The notes beneath the pieces were generated by a model. That model searched no databases. It worked only from the letters and a program-made list of their open reading frames with translations, and was not told where the DNA came from. From JBIKLM01 sp044375105 (GTDB lineage: Bacteria > Planctomycetota > UBA1135 > GCA-002686595), in the NCBI GenBank assembly GCA_044375105.1, contig JBILNK010000031.1:1-30347 (forward strand): a DNA stretch of 30,347 bases, given 5' to 3'. Made by a program: the position numbers and the translations under genes. Below, one piece after another: positions 7,403-17,516 of the stretch (the first letter of the stretch is position 1; the number at the start of each line of letters is the position of its first letter).

Positions 7403-8551
7403 TCAGGGGCCGGGCTGGGGGCCGAGCCGGGCCAGCAGGGCCCGTTCGAGGCGGGCGAAGCGGCGTTCGGTGGCCAGCAGGCGGCGGCGCGAGGGCAGCT
7501 CGTCGTCGCGCTCTTGGGCGGCGGCGCGGGCGCGCGAGGCCAGGTCGTGGGGATCGTCGCTGAACCAGGCCAGGCCGGCGAATTCCGTTGCTTCGCTCTC
7601 GCGGCTGGCCACGATCGGCAGGCCCAGGGCCAGGGCCGGATCGAGGTGTTCGGCGGGCACCAGCACGTCCGGCAAGCGCACGGACAGGGCCACCTCGGCC
7701 AGTTCGGCGGGCAGCAGCGCGTCCTCGGGCTCGACCAGCGGGATGCGCGAGCGCTCGCGCAGCCGCGACCAGCGGCCCTTAGGCGCCGGGCCGCGCACCA
7801 GCAGCACGCCCTGATCGAGGCGCTCGAGCAGCCGCCCCAGGCGCTCCTCGTCGAGGCCCGGGTCGTCGAGCGCCTCGAGCAGCGCGTAGCGCGGGCGATC
7901 GAGGCCGCGCGCGAAGGCGCTGGCGCGGCTGCTGATCGCGGGCGGTTCGCTGGCCAGGGCCGCTGCGCGGCGCTCGAGTTCCAGGGAAGCGTGGGCCCAG
8001 CCCTCGCTGCGCGCGCCGCCGATCACGCCCGACAGCGGCCGCGGGGCGGCGCTGTCCAAGCGGAACACGCCGGCCCAGTGCTCGCGGCCCAGGGCCAAGC
8101 CCGCCAGAGGGTGCGCGCAGACCGCCAGGGGGAACACCAGGCGCGCCTCCGCCAGATAGCCCTCGAGCTGGCGCGAGAGCAGCGCGCCGGACAGCTCGGC
8201 CGCCTTGGGCCAGGGCGCCGGCAGGATCAGCGGGCGGGCGACCAGCGCGCCGGAGGGATCGCGCTCGAGGGCCCCGAAGGCCCGCCGCAGCCGGCGCAGG
8301 AGGGCGTGTTCGGCGTGCGGGTCGGCCCCTTGCAGGCCGGCCACGTAGAGCACCCGCGCTTGGCGCGCCAGGCGCACGGCCAGGCGCGCTTCGGCGCTGG
8401 TCGATTCGCTGGGGGCCTCGTCGCCGCGCGCGAAGATCACCACGCCGTCGCCGGGCCGCGGCGGCTCGCGCTCGGCGGGCGGCCCCAGGGACGGCTCGGC
8501 CGCTGAGGGGAGCAGGGGTCCCTGGGCGTGGCTATCGCGGAAACGGCGCAT
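7403..8551 (-). CDS. Probable glycosyltransferase (TuaH-like, degenerate GT-B)
   Basis: A 382-residue protein. The N-terminus has VVIFARGD followed by a helix and RVLYVAGLQG, like TuaH-type glycosyltransferases. The middle has PRYALLEALDDPGLDEERL, the counterpart of the conserved G-x-LD-x-x-x-D stretch that begins their C-terminal domain. The end has LDPALALGLPIVASRESE, where a normal GT4 would have the second Glu of E-x7-E followed by a G-x-P-V-V segment. Because the EX7E motif is weak, activity is uncertain. It converges on the GT4 pair, so it forms a separate transcript in the same small glycan locus. No -10 box of the GCTANGCT type is seen upstream. Confidence 0.65.
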   Translation of the reverse strand: MRRFRDSHAQGPLLPSAAEPSLGPPAEREPPRPGDGVVIFARGDEAPSESTSAEARLAVRLARQARVLYVAGLQGADPHAEHALLRRLRRAFGALERDPSGALVARPLILPAPWPKAAELSGALLSRQLEGYLAEARLVFPLAVCAHPLAGLALGREHWAGVFRLDSAAPRPLSGVIGGARSEGWAHASLELERRAAALASEPPAISSRASAFARGLDRPRYALLEALDDPGLDEERLGRLLERLDQGVLLVRGPAPKGRWSRLRERSRIPLVEPEDALLPAELAEVALSVRLPDVLVPAEHLDPALALGLPIVASRESEATEFAGLAWFSDDPHDLASRARAAAQERDDELPSRRRLLATERRFARLERALLARLGPQPGP

Positions 8552-8891
8552 GGGTCAGAGCTTCGCGAGCGCGGCGGGCGCGGTCCATGCGCCGCCCCCG
8601 CGGGGCTCCGCCGGCGGGAACCCGTCCCCCGGGAGACGCGCAGCGGCTGATCCGCAGCGCCGACCGCTCGCCGGCCCGCTCCGCAGGGCCCCGTCGACGG
8701 CCTGCTCCGGATCCAGGTCCGGTCGCGGGTGCCAGCGGCCGGAGCTAGGCTGCGAAAATCGGCCCGCCGGCCCTGGAGTGGCCCGCAGCGAGCCATGCTC
8801 CAGCGCGCAGGTCGCGGTGCCGCTCGGAGCGGCTGCGCAGCGCTGCGATACGCGCCGAAAGCGCCCTGCGCAGCGGCCGGCGCGGGCCCGC
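8552..8891. other. Intergenic region with an orphan promoter-like box and an inverted repeat
   Basis: No convincing gene. On plus, GCTAGGCT occurs at 8744-8751 with no plus-strand gene for 900 bp. An inverted repeat (gctgcgcag 8832-8840, ctgcgcagc 8866-8874) lies about 80 bp further on, just after the FHA gene ends, and could serve as its terminator or as the end of a small RNA. Confidence 0.4.
8746..8751 (+). promoter_or_regulatory. Orphan -10-like box TAGGCT
   Basis: It is identical to the boxes before the S9 and GT4 genes but has no plus-strand open gene behind it. It may drive a small RNA reading toward the FHA gene end, or occur by chance. Confidence 0.2.
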
Positions 8892-9581
8892 TCACGCGGC
8901 GCGGGCGCCGCCCACCAAGGTCGCCACCAGCGCCGCGATGCCGAGCAGGACCAGCAGCGCCACGGCGAACAGCAGCGCCTGCTGCCCGAAGGAGAGCTGC
9001 TCGAAATCGCCGCGCCAGAGGCCGGAGCGCTCGCGCTGTTCGCGGCGCAGGAATTCCGCCTGACGCTCGCGGGCCAGGGCTGCGGGCCCGGGCGCCGGCG
9101 CCGGGCGCACGGGCGCGGCCAGTTCGATCTGGGCGGGATCCTCGAGTTCGAGACCGGGCTCGGCGGCCGCAGCAGCCGGCGCGCGCGGCACCGCGCGGGT
9201 CTGCAGCAGCTCGAGCCCCTCCAGCTGGTCGGCGAATTCGAATTCTTCCGCCGCCGCAGGCGCCGCCGGCGCGGTCCCGGCGAGCGCCGGATCCGACGCG
9301 AACAGCTCGACGCGCAGCGGGAATTCCCCCAGCTGGATGCGCTGGCCGTGGACCAGCTCGAGCTCGCTCTGGCGCTGGTCGGCCAGCAGGATGCCGTTGC
9401 GCGAGCCCTGGTCCACCAGCCACCAGGCGTCGCCGCGGCGCTCGACCCGCGCATGCACCCGCGAGACCGAGGCGTGGGGCAGGCTCAACGCGCATTCGTT
9501 GCCCCGGCCGAGCAGGGCGCCGTCGGCGACTTCGACGGGGCGGCCCTTGTGGGGACCGGCCAGGGGAATCAGGCGCAGCAT
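8892..9581 (-). CDS. FHA-domain protein with C-terminal membrane anchor
   Basis: The protein is 229 residues from the ATG at 9581. Residues 1-100 form an FHA domain: GR-G (25-27), S-x-S-R-V-H (38-43) and N62-G63, the residues that contact phosphothreonine in this family. A long Ala/Pro/Glu-rich linker (about 100-175) leads to a helical stretch and one membrane segment near the end (ALLFAVALLVLLGIAALVA), after which only GGARAA remains. It should be a cytosolic phosphothreonine reader tethered to the inner membrane by its tail, linking Ser/Thr kinase signalling to an envelope process. No kinase gene is in the window. A TATGCT box lies 8 nt before the ATG. The gene is divergent from the beta-barrel gene. 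Confidence 0.85.
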   Translation of the reverse strand: MLRLIPLAGPHKGRPVEVADGALLGRGNECALSLPHASVSRVHARVERRGDAWWLVDQGSRNGILLADQRQSELELVHGQRIQLGEFPLRVELFASDPALAGTAPAAPAAAEEFEFADQLEGLELLQTRAVPRAPAAAAAEPGLELEDPAQIELAAPVRPAPAPGPAALARERQAEFLRREQRERSGLWRGDFEQLSFGQQALLFAVALLVLLGIAALVATLVGGARAA

Positions 9582-9589
9582 GCACGGCG

Positions 9590-9634
9590 AGCATAGCGCC
9601 GGCCCTCGCGGGCACAGCCCCACAGCGCTAGCCT
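9590..9634. promoter_or_regulatory. Divergent -10 boxes for the FHA and beta-barrel genes
   Basis: On minus GCTATGCT (TATGCT 9595-9590) ends 8 nt before the FHA ATG. On plus GCTAGCCT (TAGCCT 9629-9634) ends 26 nt before the ATG at 9661. Neither leader contains a Shine-Dalgarno sequence. Confidence 0.4.
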
Positions 9635-9660
9635 CAGCGACAACCTCGACGCCCGCCGCC

Positions 9661-10323
9661 ATGTGGACCCTGCTGCCCCCGCTCCTCTGCCCCACCCTTC
9701 CGCTCGCCTCCGGCCCGGCGCCCGCGCCCGTGACCCCGGCCGACGCGCCGGCCGCGGAGGCGAGCCTGCTCGGCCCTCCGGCGGGCCAGGTGTCCTTCGC
9801 CGGCGCCCCGCCGACCTACGCGGGCCACACGCTGCGTTGGCGCTTCCTGCAGGCCCAAGGCGAGCTGGGCGAGCTCGATGGCTGGCGCCTGTCCGGATCG
9901 ACCCCGCTGAACCAGCACCTGGCCCTGCAAGGCAATCTGCTGTTGTTCGACGAGAACAACGTGGAAGGGGCCTTGGTCGGATTCGGCGCGCTGGTGCACC
10001 AGCCGCTGCCGGCCTTCGAGAGCGAACGGGACGGACCATTCAAGGAATTCGAAGTCTTCGGCGCGGTCAATCTGCTGCACCTGTCCGCCAACGGCACCGA
10101 AAACGGCTACAGCGCCGAAGCCGGCGCCCGCGCGATCCTGCGAGAGCGCATCGAAGGCGAGCTGGCGCTGGGCTATCGCGACCTCGGATCCGGCGACTTC
10201 TATGGCCGCGTGCGCGGCGAATATCAGCTCGATGGCAGCGTGGGCCTGACCGCCGGCGCGGAGGTCAGCGACGATTCGATCGTCTTCGTGGGCCTGCGCT
10301 TCTACCCCGCTCGCCAGGATTGA
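9661..10323 (+). CDS. Exported beta-barrel-like hypothetical protein
   Basis: A 220-residue product with a weak signal sequence (hydrophobic, Leu/Pro-rich, first 17 residues or so) and an Ala/Pro-rich segment. The rest alternates polar and apolar residues in short strands: HTLRWRFLQAQGELGEL, LALQGNLLLF, GALVGFGALVH, EFEVFGAVNLLHL, GELALGYRDLG and GSVGLTAGAEVSDDSIVFVGLRFYP. The last strand ends in an aromatic residue, as in small outer-membrane barrels. The layout resembles outer-membrane beta-barrel proteins of 8-10 strands, but I recognise no family. It lies upstream of the ABC gene set on the same strand (216 bp gap). Start chosen at ATG because the signal sequence begins there. Confidence 0.7.
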   Translation: MWTLLPPLLCPTLPLASGPAPAPVTPADAPAAEASLLGPPAGQVSFAGAPPTYAGHTLRWRFLQAQGELGELDGWRLSGSTPLNQHLALQGNLLLFDENNVEGALVGFGALVHQPLPAFESERDGPFKEFEVFGAVNLLHLSANGTENGYSAEAGARAILRERIEGELALGYRDLGSGDFYGRVRGEYQLDGSVGLTAGAEVSDDSIVFVGLRFYPARQD

Positions 10324-10479
10324 GCGCATGAGCAGGGCTCGACTCGGGCCGGGCCAAGGCCGGTGCAGAAGTCAGCGGGCCGCCCGCGCCGGCCGGAGCA
10401 GCCCGGCCGATGCGCCGCGGCTGCCGAGCAGCAGGGCGCGAAGCCGGAGCGGGGCCATCCAGTCGAGCTCTCTCGCGGA

Positions 10480-10497
10480 CCCCGCGTGGACGCGGGG
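10480..10497 (+). terminator. Small hairpin between the barrel gene and the ABC operon
   Basis: A perfect 7-bp stem (ccccgcg/cgcgggg, loop tgga) lies 43 bp before the ABC ATPase start. It has no T-run, so it may be only a weak attenuating structure. Confidence 0.25.
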
Positions 10498-10539
10498 CGC
10501 GCGTCGGTCCAGCGGCCGGCGGAGCCACGGGTCCCGGGC

Positions 10540-11385
10540 ATGAGCGCCACGCCCCTGGCCGTTCGAGCGGTCGGGCTCGCCCAGCGCTATGGGCTCGGTC
10601 CCTGGCGCGAGCCGCACAGCGCGCTGGCCGGCATCGATCTCGAGCTGGCGCCCGGCGAGCGCCTGGCGCTGCTCGGCCCGAACGGCTCGGGCAAGAGCAC
10701 GCTGCTGCGCCTGCTGGCCGGGATCGAGCGCCCGGCTGCGGGGCGGCTGTGGGTGCTCGCGGGCGATCCCCGGGAAGGTCCGGTGCGGCGCAGATTGGGC
10801 CATGTGCCGGACGGGGCGCCGTTTCCCGGGGATCTGCCGCTCGAACTGCTGCTCGAAACCCTGGCGCGCCTGCACGGCGAGAACGGCGTCGGCGCGCGGG
10901 CCCTGGCCCGCCGGATGCTCGCCGAAGCGGGGCTAGCAGGCGCGCGCCGGCTGGCCCTCGAGCGCTGTTCCCTGGGCATGCGCCGGCGCTTCGGACTAGC
11001 GCAGGCGTTCCTGTTCGAGCGCGAGCTGTACCTGCTCGACGAGCCCGGGGCCGGCCTCGATGCACCCGGGCGCGAATGGCTCGAAACGCTGCTGGACGGC
11101 GTAAGGGCCCGCGGAGCGAGCCTGGTGATCGCCTCCCACGAAGGCGCCGAGTGGGCGCGCCACTGCGCCCGCGCGCTGCTGCTGGTCGGCGGACGCGCGC
11201 GCTGGAGCGGCGCGGTCGAAGAGGTGCTCGCCGAAGCGCGCGCCCTGGAGGTCGAGTTGGACGGCGGAGCGCCCTTCGAGCGCGCCCGCGAGGCGCTCGA
11301 AGCGCAGGGTTTGGCCCTGCGTTCCCCACGGCCGGCGCCCGGCGCCTTGGCCGCTTGGTATGCGCGGCGCGGAGGCGCCCCATGA
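10540..11385 (+). CDS. ABC transporter ATP-binding protein
   Basis: The protein is 281 residues. Walker A is GPNGSGKST (46-54), the signature loop is SLGMRRR (S144-L-G-M), Walker B with catalytic Glu is LLDEPGAGLD (165-174), and the switch His is H200 (IASH). The Q-loop position reads HVPDG, so the usual Gln is replaced. The order and the SLGM signature fit the ABC-2/CcmA-like class of ATPases that drive exporters. A C-terminal extension of about 60 residues follows the core. The TGA overlaps the ATG of the permease gene. An in-frame ATG at 10363 would add a Pro/Arg-rich extension and is less likely. Confidence 0.88.
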   Translation: MSATPLAVRAVGLAQRYGLGPWREPHSALAGIDLELAPGERLALLGPNGSGKSTLLRLLAGIERPAAGRLWVLAGDPREGPVRRRLGHVPDGAPFPGDLPLELLLETLARLHGENGVGARALARRMLAEAGLAGARRLALERCSLGMRRRFGLAQAFLFERELYLLDEPGAGLDAPGREWLETLLDGVRARGASLVIASHEGAEWARHCARALLLVGGRARWSGAVEEVLAEARALEVELDGGAPFERAREALEAQGLALRSPRPAPGALAAWYARRGGAP

Positions 11386-12455
11386 CGGGCCTCGCGCGCT
11401 GGTGGGCCTGGCATCGACTCGAGCGCGCCCGCTGGTGGAGCGCGCGCCGGCTCCTGGCGGCCCTGGCTTGGCTCTGGGCGCTGTGGTGGCTGGTGCCGCG
11501 GCCCGGCGGCGACGGGACCCGAACGCCAGCGGACGCCCTCGGCCAGGCGCAGGCGGCGGCGGCGGCGTTGCGCATCGGCCTGGCGCTGGTGCCCTGCGTC
11601 TGGATCCTGTTCGCCCAGGCCCAGCGCATCGCCGCGGCCCTTGCGCAGGAGGACGAGGGCGCCGCCTGGCCAGGCGCGCCAGGCCTGCGCGCGCTGGCGC
11701 GGCTGAGCGCCGCCAGCGAACTGACGCTGGTCTGGTGTTTGTGCGCCAGCGCGCTGTCGGGCCTGGGCCTCGGCCGCCTCGATCGGCGCCTGTTCTTCGA
11801 CGATCCCAAACTCCCGGCGCTGTTCGAGCCTGGCGCCTTCGCGCGCGTCGACCTGCCCGCGGCTCCGGGCGCCACGGCCCTCGAAGTCGGACTGGCCAGC
11901 CTGCCCCGCAGCAGCCCGGAGGCCGAGGTCGAGCTGCGCCTCCTGGACGCCGCTGGCGAGCCGCTCTCCCGCCTGGAGCAAGCCGTCGCCGGGCCCCGTC
12001 GTTTGCGCCTCGAGATCCCCGCGGGCAGCGCCCCGGCGGAACTCTGGCTGCTGCGCAGAGGCGGCGGAGCCGGTCTGCGGCTCGAGCCCCCGAGCCTGGT
12101 GTGGCTGGGAGCGCAGGCGCCGGGGGCCCTGGGCCCCCTGGCCCTCGGTCTGCGGGCCGGCCTGGCGCTGGCCCTGCTGCTGGCGCTGATCGAGGGGCTG
12201 CGGCGCTGGATCGGCAGCGGCCTGGCGACGGCGTCGGCGCTGCTCCTCTGGGCGCTCTGGCGGCCCCCCTGGCCCCTGCTCGGGGAGCTCGGCGCCTTAG
12301 AATTCCTGCGCCAAACGGCGGATCTGGGCCAAGCCGCCGCCCCCGCTTGGCCAGCCCCCTCCGCGCTGCTCTGCTTGCCCTTGGCCGCCTGCTTGGCGGC
12401 CGGCGCCGCGTCCCTGGGCCGCAGCCCGGCCCTCTTCCGGGAGCCGGCACGATGA
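11382..12455 (+). CDS. Putative ABC permease with an extracytoplasmic domain
   Basis: A 357-residue membrane protein overlapping the ATPase gene by 4 bp; GGAGG lies 6 nt before the ATG, a rare clear ribosome binding site here. Hydrophobic segments lie at about 25-40, 65-82 and 115-130. Then comes a soluble stretch of about 100 residues (135-235) rich in short strands (ATALEVGLASLP, AEVELRLLDAAG, RRLRLEIPAGSAPAELWLL), and then further segments near 240-262, 275-290 and 335-352. The layout of three segments, a domain on the outside and three segments fits a type-2-like exporter subunit, but there is no family I can name. The soluble part looks like a small beta-sandwich. Function as the permease is inferred from coupling to the ATPase gene. 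Confidence 0.7.
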   Translation: MTGLARWWAWHRLERARWWSARRLLAALAWLWALWWLVPRPGGDGTRTPADALGQAQAAAAALRIGLALVPCVWILFAQAQRIAAALAQEDEGAAWPGAPGLRALARLSAASELTLVWCLCASALSGLGLGRLDRRLFFDDPKLPALFEPGAFARVDLPAAPGATALEVGLASLPRSSPEAEVELRLLDAAGEPLSRLEQAVAGPRRLRLEIPAGSAPAELWLLRRGGGAGLRLEPPSLVWLGAQAPGALGPLALGLRAGLALALLLALIEGLRRWIGSGLATASALLLWALWRPPWPLLGELGALEFLRQTADLGQAAAPAWPAPSALLCLPLAACLAAGAASLGRSPALFREPAR

Positions 12456-12976
12456 GCCCCGCCCGACCCGCCCCGCGCTGGGCCCGCCTGGCGATCGCCC
12501 TGGGCAGCCTGCTGATCGCCGCCGGCTTGCTGCTCTCCGCCCGCCGCCAGCCCGGCGCAGCCCTGGCCGGCCCGCTCGCTCCCCTGGGCGCCTCCCTGGC
12601 GTTCCTGCGCGCCGACCAGGCCTTCCAGGCCGGCGAGGCCGGCTTGGCCCTGGGCCGGGCCGAGGCGGCCCTGCGCCTCGCGCCCCACAACCCGGACGGC
12701 TGGGCCAGCCTGGTGCTCTGGCAGGGTGGCACCCTGGCCAGCGCGGTGCGGGAAAGCGATCTCGAGCGGCGCCGCGCCTGGCTGGAGGCCGCCCTCGCGA
12801 CGGCCGAGCGGGCCCGCGGCCAGGCCCGTCCCTTCGCGCCGGTGGCGGCGGCGGCCGCGGCGGTGCTGTGGGCCCAAGCCCAAGGCCAGCCCGCGCTGCC
12901 TTGGCCCGGCGGCCGCGAGGGTTTGGCGGGCTTGGCCCAGCGTTATGCCCGCGAGGCCGAAGGCGAGCAGCGCTGA
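12452..12976 (+). CDS. Membrane-anchored TPR-like hypothetical protein
   Basis: 174 residues, overlapping the permease gene by 4 bp. A single N-terminal membrane segment (ARLAIALGSLLIAAGLLLSA) is followed by paired amphipathic helices: FLRADQAFQAGEAGLALGRA and AEAALRLAPHNPDGWASLVL resemble one TPR-like unit with the A-x-x-L-x-P-x-N-P-D-x-W spacing. The rest is Ala-rich helices. It probably sits on the outer face of the inner membrane and works with the ATPase and permease, but its role is unknown. No strong terminator follows before the convergent gene at 13083. Confidence 0.65.
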   Translation: MSPARPAPRWARLAIALGSLLIAAGLLLSARRQPGAALAGPLAPLGASLAFLRADQAFQAGEAGLALGRAEAALRLAPHNPDGWASLVLWQGGTLASAVRESDLERRRAWLEAALATAERARGQARPFAPVAAAAAAVLWAQAQGQPALPWPGGREGLAGLAQRYAREAEGEQR

Positions 12977-13082
12977 CCTGTGGGCGGCGGTCGATCGGCG
13001 CTGGACCGGCGACCCTCACGGGAGACCGGCTCCGCGCGACCGCCAAGCTCCGCGGTGCGCTCGAAGCGCGCCGCAGGGTCGA

Positions 13083-13664
13083 TCAAGGCGCCGGCCGCGG
13101 CGTGAGCTCGGCCAGCAGGCGCAGCTCCGCCAGATCGCGTCGACCCGCGGTCTCGAAGGCCGCCACGGGCGCGCCGAGGTGCAGCCTCGAGCGATCGCAG
13201 ACCAGCGGCCGGATCGGCAGGGCGGCTTCTGCTTGGATCTCGAAGGCGGCTCGGATCGTGCGCGGCTCGGGCTGGGCGCCGAGGATCAGCACGGCGCCGG
13301 AGAGCCGCAGCTGGCGCAGGGCGTGCCAGGGCGCGCGGCGCACGCTGCGCACCAGCGGCCCGAAATCGCCGCGGCTGAGGGCCAGCCAGGCATCGAGAGG
13401 CTCGGATTCCGGCGTTAGCACCAGCAGATCCGGCCGGCGCCGCAGCAAGCGGGCCAGCAGCCAGAGGCCCGCGGGCTGGTCGAGGCCGAGGCCGCCGAGC
13501 AGCAGCAGCGGCCCCCAAGCGGGCAACTCCGCGAGGCCCGGGCAGGGCGGACCAAGGCGCTGGCGGCGTTCCTCGGCGACCAGGCGATCGAGCAGCCCCT
13601 CGCCGGAGTGCGGCGCGGAGGGGATCGGAGCGGAATCGGGCGTGCGATCGAGCGGTTGGATCAA
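13083..13664 (-). CDS. Hypothetical protein downstream of hemB
   Basis: About 193 residues from a TTG at 13664; the frame stays open further upstream to 13865, so the start is not settled. The sequence has alternating strands and helices: PLLLLGGLGLDQPAGLWLLA then PDLLVLTPE, a central AWLALSRGDFGPLVRSVRR, and SGAVLILGAQPEP. This suggests a small alpha/beta fold with nucleotide- or methyltransferase-like strand order, but no catalytic motif is recognisable. It lies downstream of hemB on the same strand (about 220 bp away) and may be cotranscribed. The reading frame is supported by regular strand/helix periodicity; the function is unknown. Confidence 0.5.
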   Translation of the reverse strand: MIQPLDRTPDSAPIPSAPHSGEGLLDRLVAEERRQRLGPPCPGLAELPAWGPLLLLGGLGLDQPAGLWLLARLLRRRPDLLVLTPESEPLDAWLALSRGDFGPLVRSVRRAPWHALRQLRLSGAVLILGAQPEPRTIRAAFEIQAEAALPIRPLVCDRSRLHLGAPVAAFETAGRRDLAELRLLAELTPRPAP

Positions 13665-13884
13665 GGCGTGCGGGGAAACGGGGCCGCTGGGCGGTGGAAG
13701 TGTGGCCCGCGCTCCACAGGGCCATGACAAGCGTGCGTCAAGCCTGTGCGAACCCCGCGGCCCCCCGCCGCTGCCCGATCGGCGTTTGCCCGGAGCCGGG
13801 CTCGTCCTCGCGCTCCCCCCAGCGCGCTTGCCGGGCGCTTCGCATCGCCCGGCCGAAGCGAACAACGGCGCCGTGAGGCCCCGC

Positions 13885-14862
13885 TCAACCGCGGGCCGAA
13901 AGCAGCCGGGCGGCGCGCGGGGCGAAGTAGCTCAGGATCAGGTCCGCGCCGGCGCGCCGGATGCCGAGCAGGCTCTCCAGCAGGGCCGCATCCAGGTCGA
14001 GGAAACCCCGCTCCGCGGCGGCCATCAGCATCGAATACTCGCCGGAGACCTGGTACGCGGCCACGGGCAGATCGGTGTTCGCGCGCAGGGCCGCGATCAC
14101 GTCCAGGTACGGCCCGGCGGGCTTGACCATCACCAGGTCGGCGCCTTCGGCCTGGTCGAGGCGCAGCTCGCGCAGGGCCTCGCGGCGATTGCGCGGGTCC
14201 ATCTGGTAGCTGCGCTTGTCGCCCGCGCGCGGCGCCGAATCGAGGGCCGAGCGGAACGGCCCGTAGAAGGCCGAGGCGTACTTGGCGCAGTAAGAAAGGA
14301 TGCCGACCTCGCTGTGGCCGGCCTGATCGAGGGCGCGCCGGATCGCGCCCACGCGGCCGTCCATCATGTCGCTGGGCGCCACCAGGTCGGCGCCGTGCTC
14401 GGCCTGCAGCACGGCTTGGCGGCAGAGCAGCGCCACGGTCTCGTCGTTGAGGATCCGCCCGTCCTCGGCCACCAGCCCGTCGTGCCCGTCGCTGGAGTAG
14501 GGGTCGAGGGCCACGTCCGTGATCAACAGCAGCTCGGGGAAGCGCTGCTTGAGCGCGGTCAGGGAGCGCGGCACGAGGCCGGCCGGGGAGTAGGCCTCGC
14601 GGGCGTCCTTGGTCTTGCGCTCCTCCGGCACCTTGGGGAACAGGGCCAGGGCCCGCACCCCGGCCGCCAGGGCCGCCTCGGCCTCGCGCAGCAGCCCCTG
14701 GGGAGACAGCCGCCGCTGCCCGGGCATGGCCGGGATGTCCTGATCCAAGGGCCCTTCATGGATGAAGACGGGGTAGGCCAGGCGGGCCGGGGAGAGTTCG
14801 GTCTCCGCGGTCCAGGCGCGCTGGACGGGTCCGCGGCGGTTCCTGCGGGGGCGTTCGAGCAT
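13885..14862 (-). CDS. hemB: Delta-aminolevulinic acid dehydratase (porphobilinogen synthase)
   Basis: 325 residues, the normal length. HemB condenses two molecules of 5-aminolevulinate to porphobilinogen in the cytosol, an early step of haem and tetrapyrrole synthesis. The two Schiff-base lysines are in place: K194 in SYCAKYASAFYGPFR and K247 in VMVKPAGPYLD. The metal-site segment reads D116-VALDPYSSDGHDG, with Ala118, Asp120 and Asp128 where zinc-type enzymes have three cysteines; this is the Asp-rich, magnesium-type version. The ATG lies 6 nt after TAAGCT, suggesting a leaderless transcript. The gene is divergent from hppA with a 397-bp gap. Other hem genes are not in the window. Confidence 0.96.
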   Translation of the reverse strand: MLERPRRNRRGPVQRAWTAETELSPARLAYPVFIHEGPLDQDIPAMPGQRRLSPQGLLREAEAALAAGVRALALFPKVPEERKTKDAREAYSPAGLVPRSLTALKQRFPELLLITDVALDPYSSDGHDGLVAEDGRILNDETVALLCRQAVLQAEHGADLVAPSDMMDGRVGAIRRALDQAGHSEVGILSYCAKYASAFYGPFRSALDSAPRAGDKRSYQMDPRNRREALRELRLDQAEGADLVMVKPAGPYLDVIAALRANTDLPVAAYQVSGEYSMLMAAAERGFLDLDAALLESLLGIRRAGADLILSYFAPRAARLLSARG

Positions 14863-14868
14863 GGGGGG

Positions 14869-14874
14869 AGCTTA
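14869..14874 (-). promoter_or_regulatory. Putative -10 box TAAGCT before hemB
   Basis: On minus CTTAAGCT is followed by six C and then ATG (14862). The spacing equals that before the SDR and S9 genes and implies transcription starting at the A of the start codon. Confidence 0.4.
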
Positions 14875-14952
14875 AGCCCCGGGGGCCGGCCGCGAGCCGG
14901 GCCGGGCCGCCCGATCCAGGGCCCCAGGGCGGCCCCGGCAGCTTGCCCCGCG

Positions 14953-14980
14953 TTGCATCGGGAGCGGGGGGCCGTATCCT
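14953..14980 (+). promoter_or_regulatory. Possible hppA promoter
   Basis: TTGCAT (-35-like), 16-bp spacer, TATCCT (-10, TANNNT). It is far from the hppA ATG (15260), so this is a weak call. Confidence 0.25.
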
Positions 14981-15259
14981 GCTCGGCCCGCATGGGGGCG
15001 TGGCCGCGCGCCCGCCCCCCGGCGGGCCCCCTGGCCCCGGCCCTGCCCGGCCACCCCGGGTCTCGCGGGTCTGCGGTCGCGGACCCGCCGAGCGGGCCCG
15101 CCCCCCGGGCCGGCACCAAGCCGGGATCCCGCGCGGATTCCTGGCAAAGCGGCCGGACTCTGCCGAGGCGACAGCGCCTCGCATTCGAACCGCCCCCCGT
15201 ACCGCCCCCACCGAAGACTCCCCCCCTGCGGCCGCAAGCCAGCGCGGCCTGCTCCCCAG

Positions 15260-17335
<2,076 letters not shown>

Positions 17336-17391
17336 CGCTTCCCAGGCCCGGGGGGGCGCCCCCCGCGGGCCGATCCGGGAACGCCCTGGCC

Positions 17392-17431
17392 GCGGGCCCG
17401 GGGCGGGCGACGAGCCCCGCCCCGGGCCCGC
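17392..17431 (+). terminator. Terminator after hppA
   Basis: A perfect 16-bp stem (gcgggcccggggcggg and its complement) with an 8-nt loop, followed by gcgcctttccc. It lies 57 bp after the hppA stop and before rsfS. A second smaller G/C inverted repeat precedes it (17347-17369). Confidence 0.7.
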
Positions 17432-17516
17432 GCGCCTTTCCCTGGGGACGCCCGCGCTCGACGCCCCAGCCGACAAGGCGCCAGCCCCCCCTGCGGTGCA
17501 CCCCGCTTCGATTACC

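Larger units (their letters stand above)
14863..15259. other. Divergent hemB-hppA intergenic region
   Basis: It is Pro-codon-like GC-rich sequence with no convincing gene. On plus, TTGCAT (14953) and TATCCT (14975-14980) with a 16-bp gap form a possible promoter for hppA, which would leave a leader of about 275 nt. I recognise no riboswitch fold in the leader. Confidence 0.35.

Noticed and set aside
12868..15259. Long plus-strand open frame upstream of hppA
   Set aside because: It runs opposite hemB and shows no domain; the hppA ATG at 15260 is in a different reading frame.
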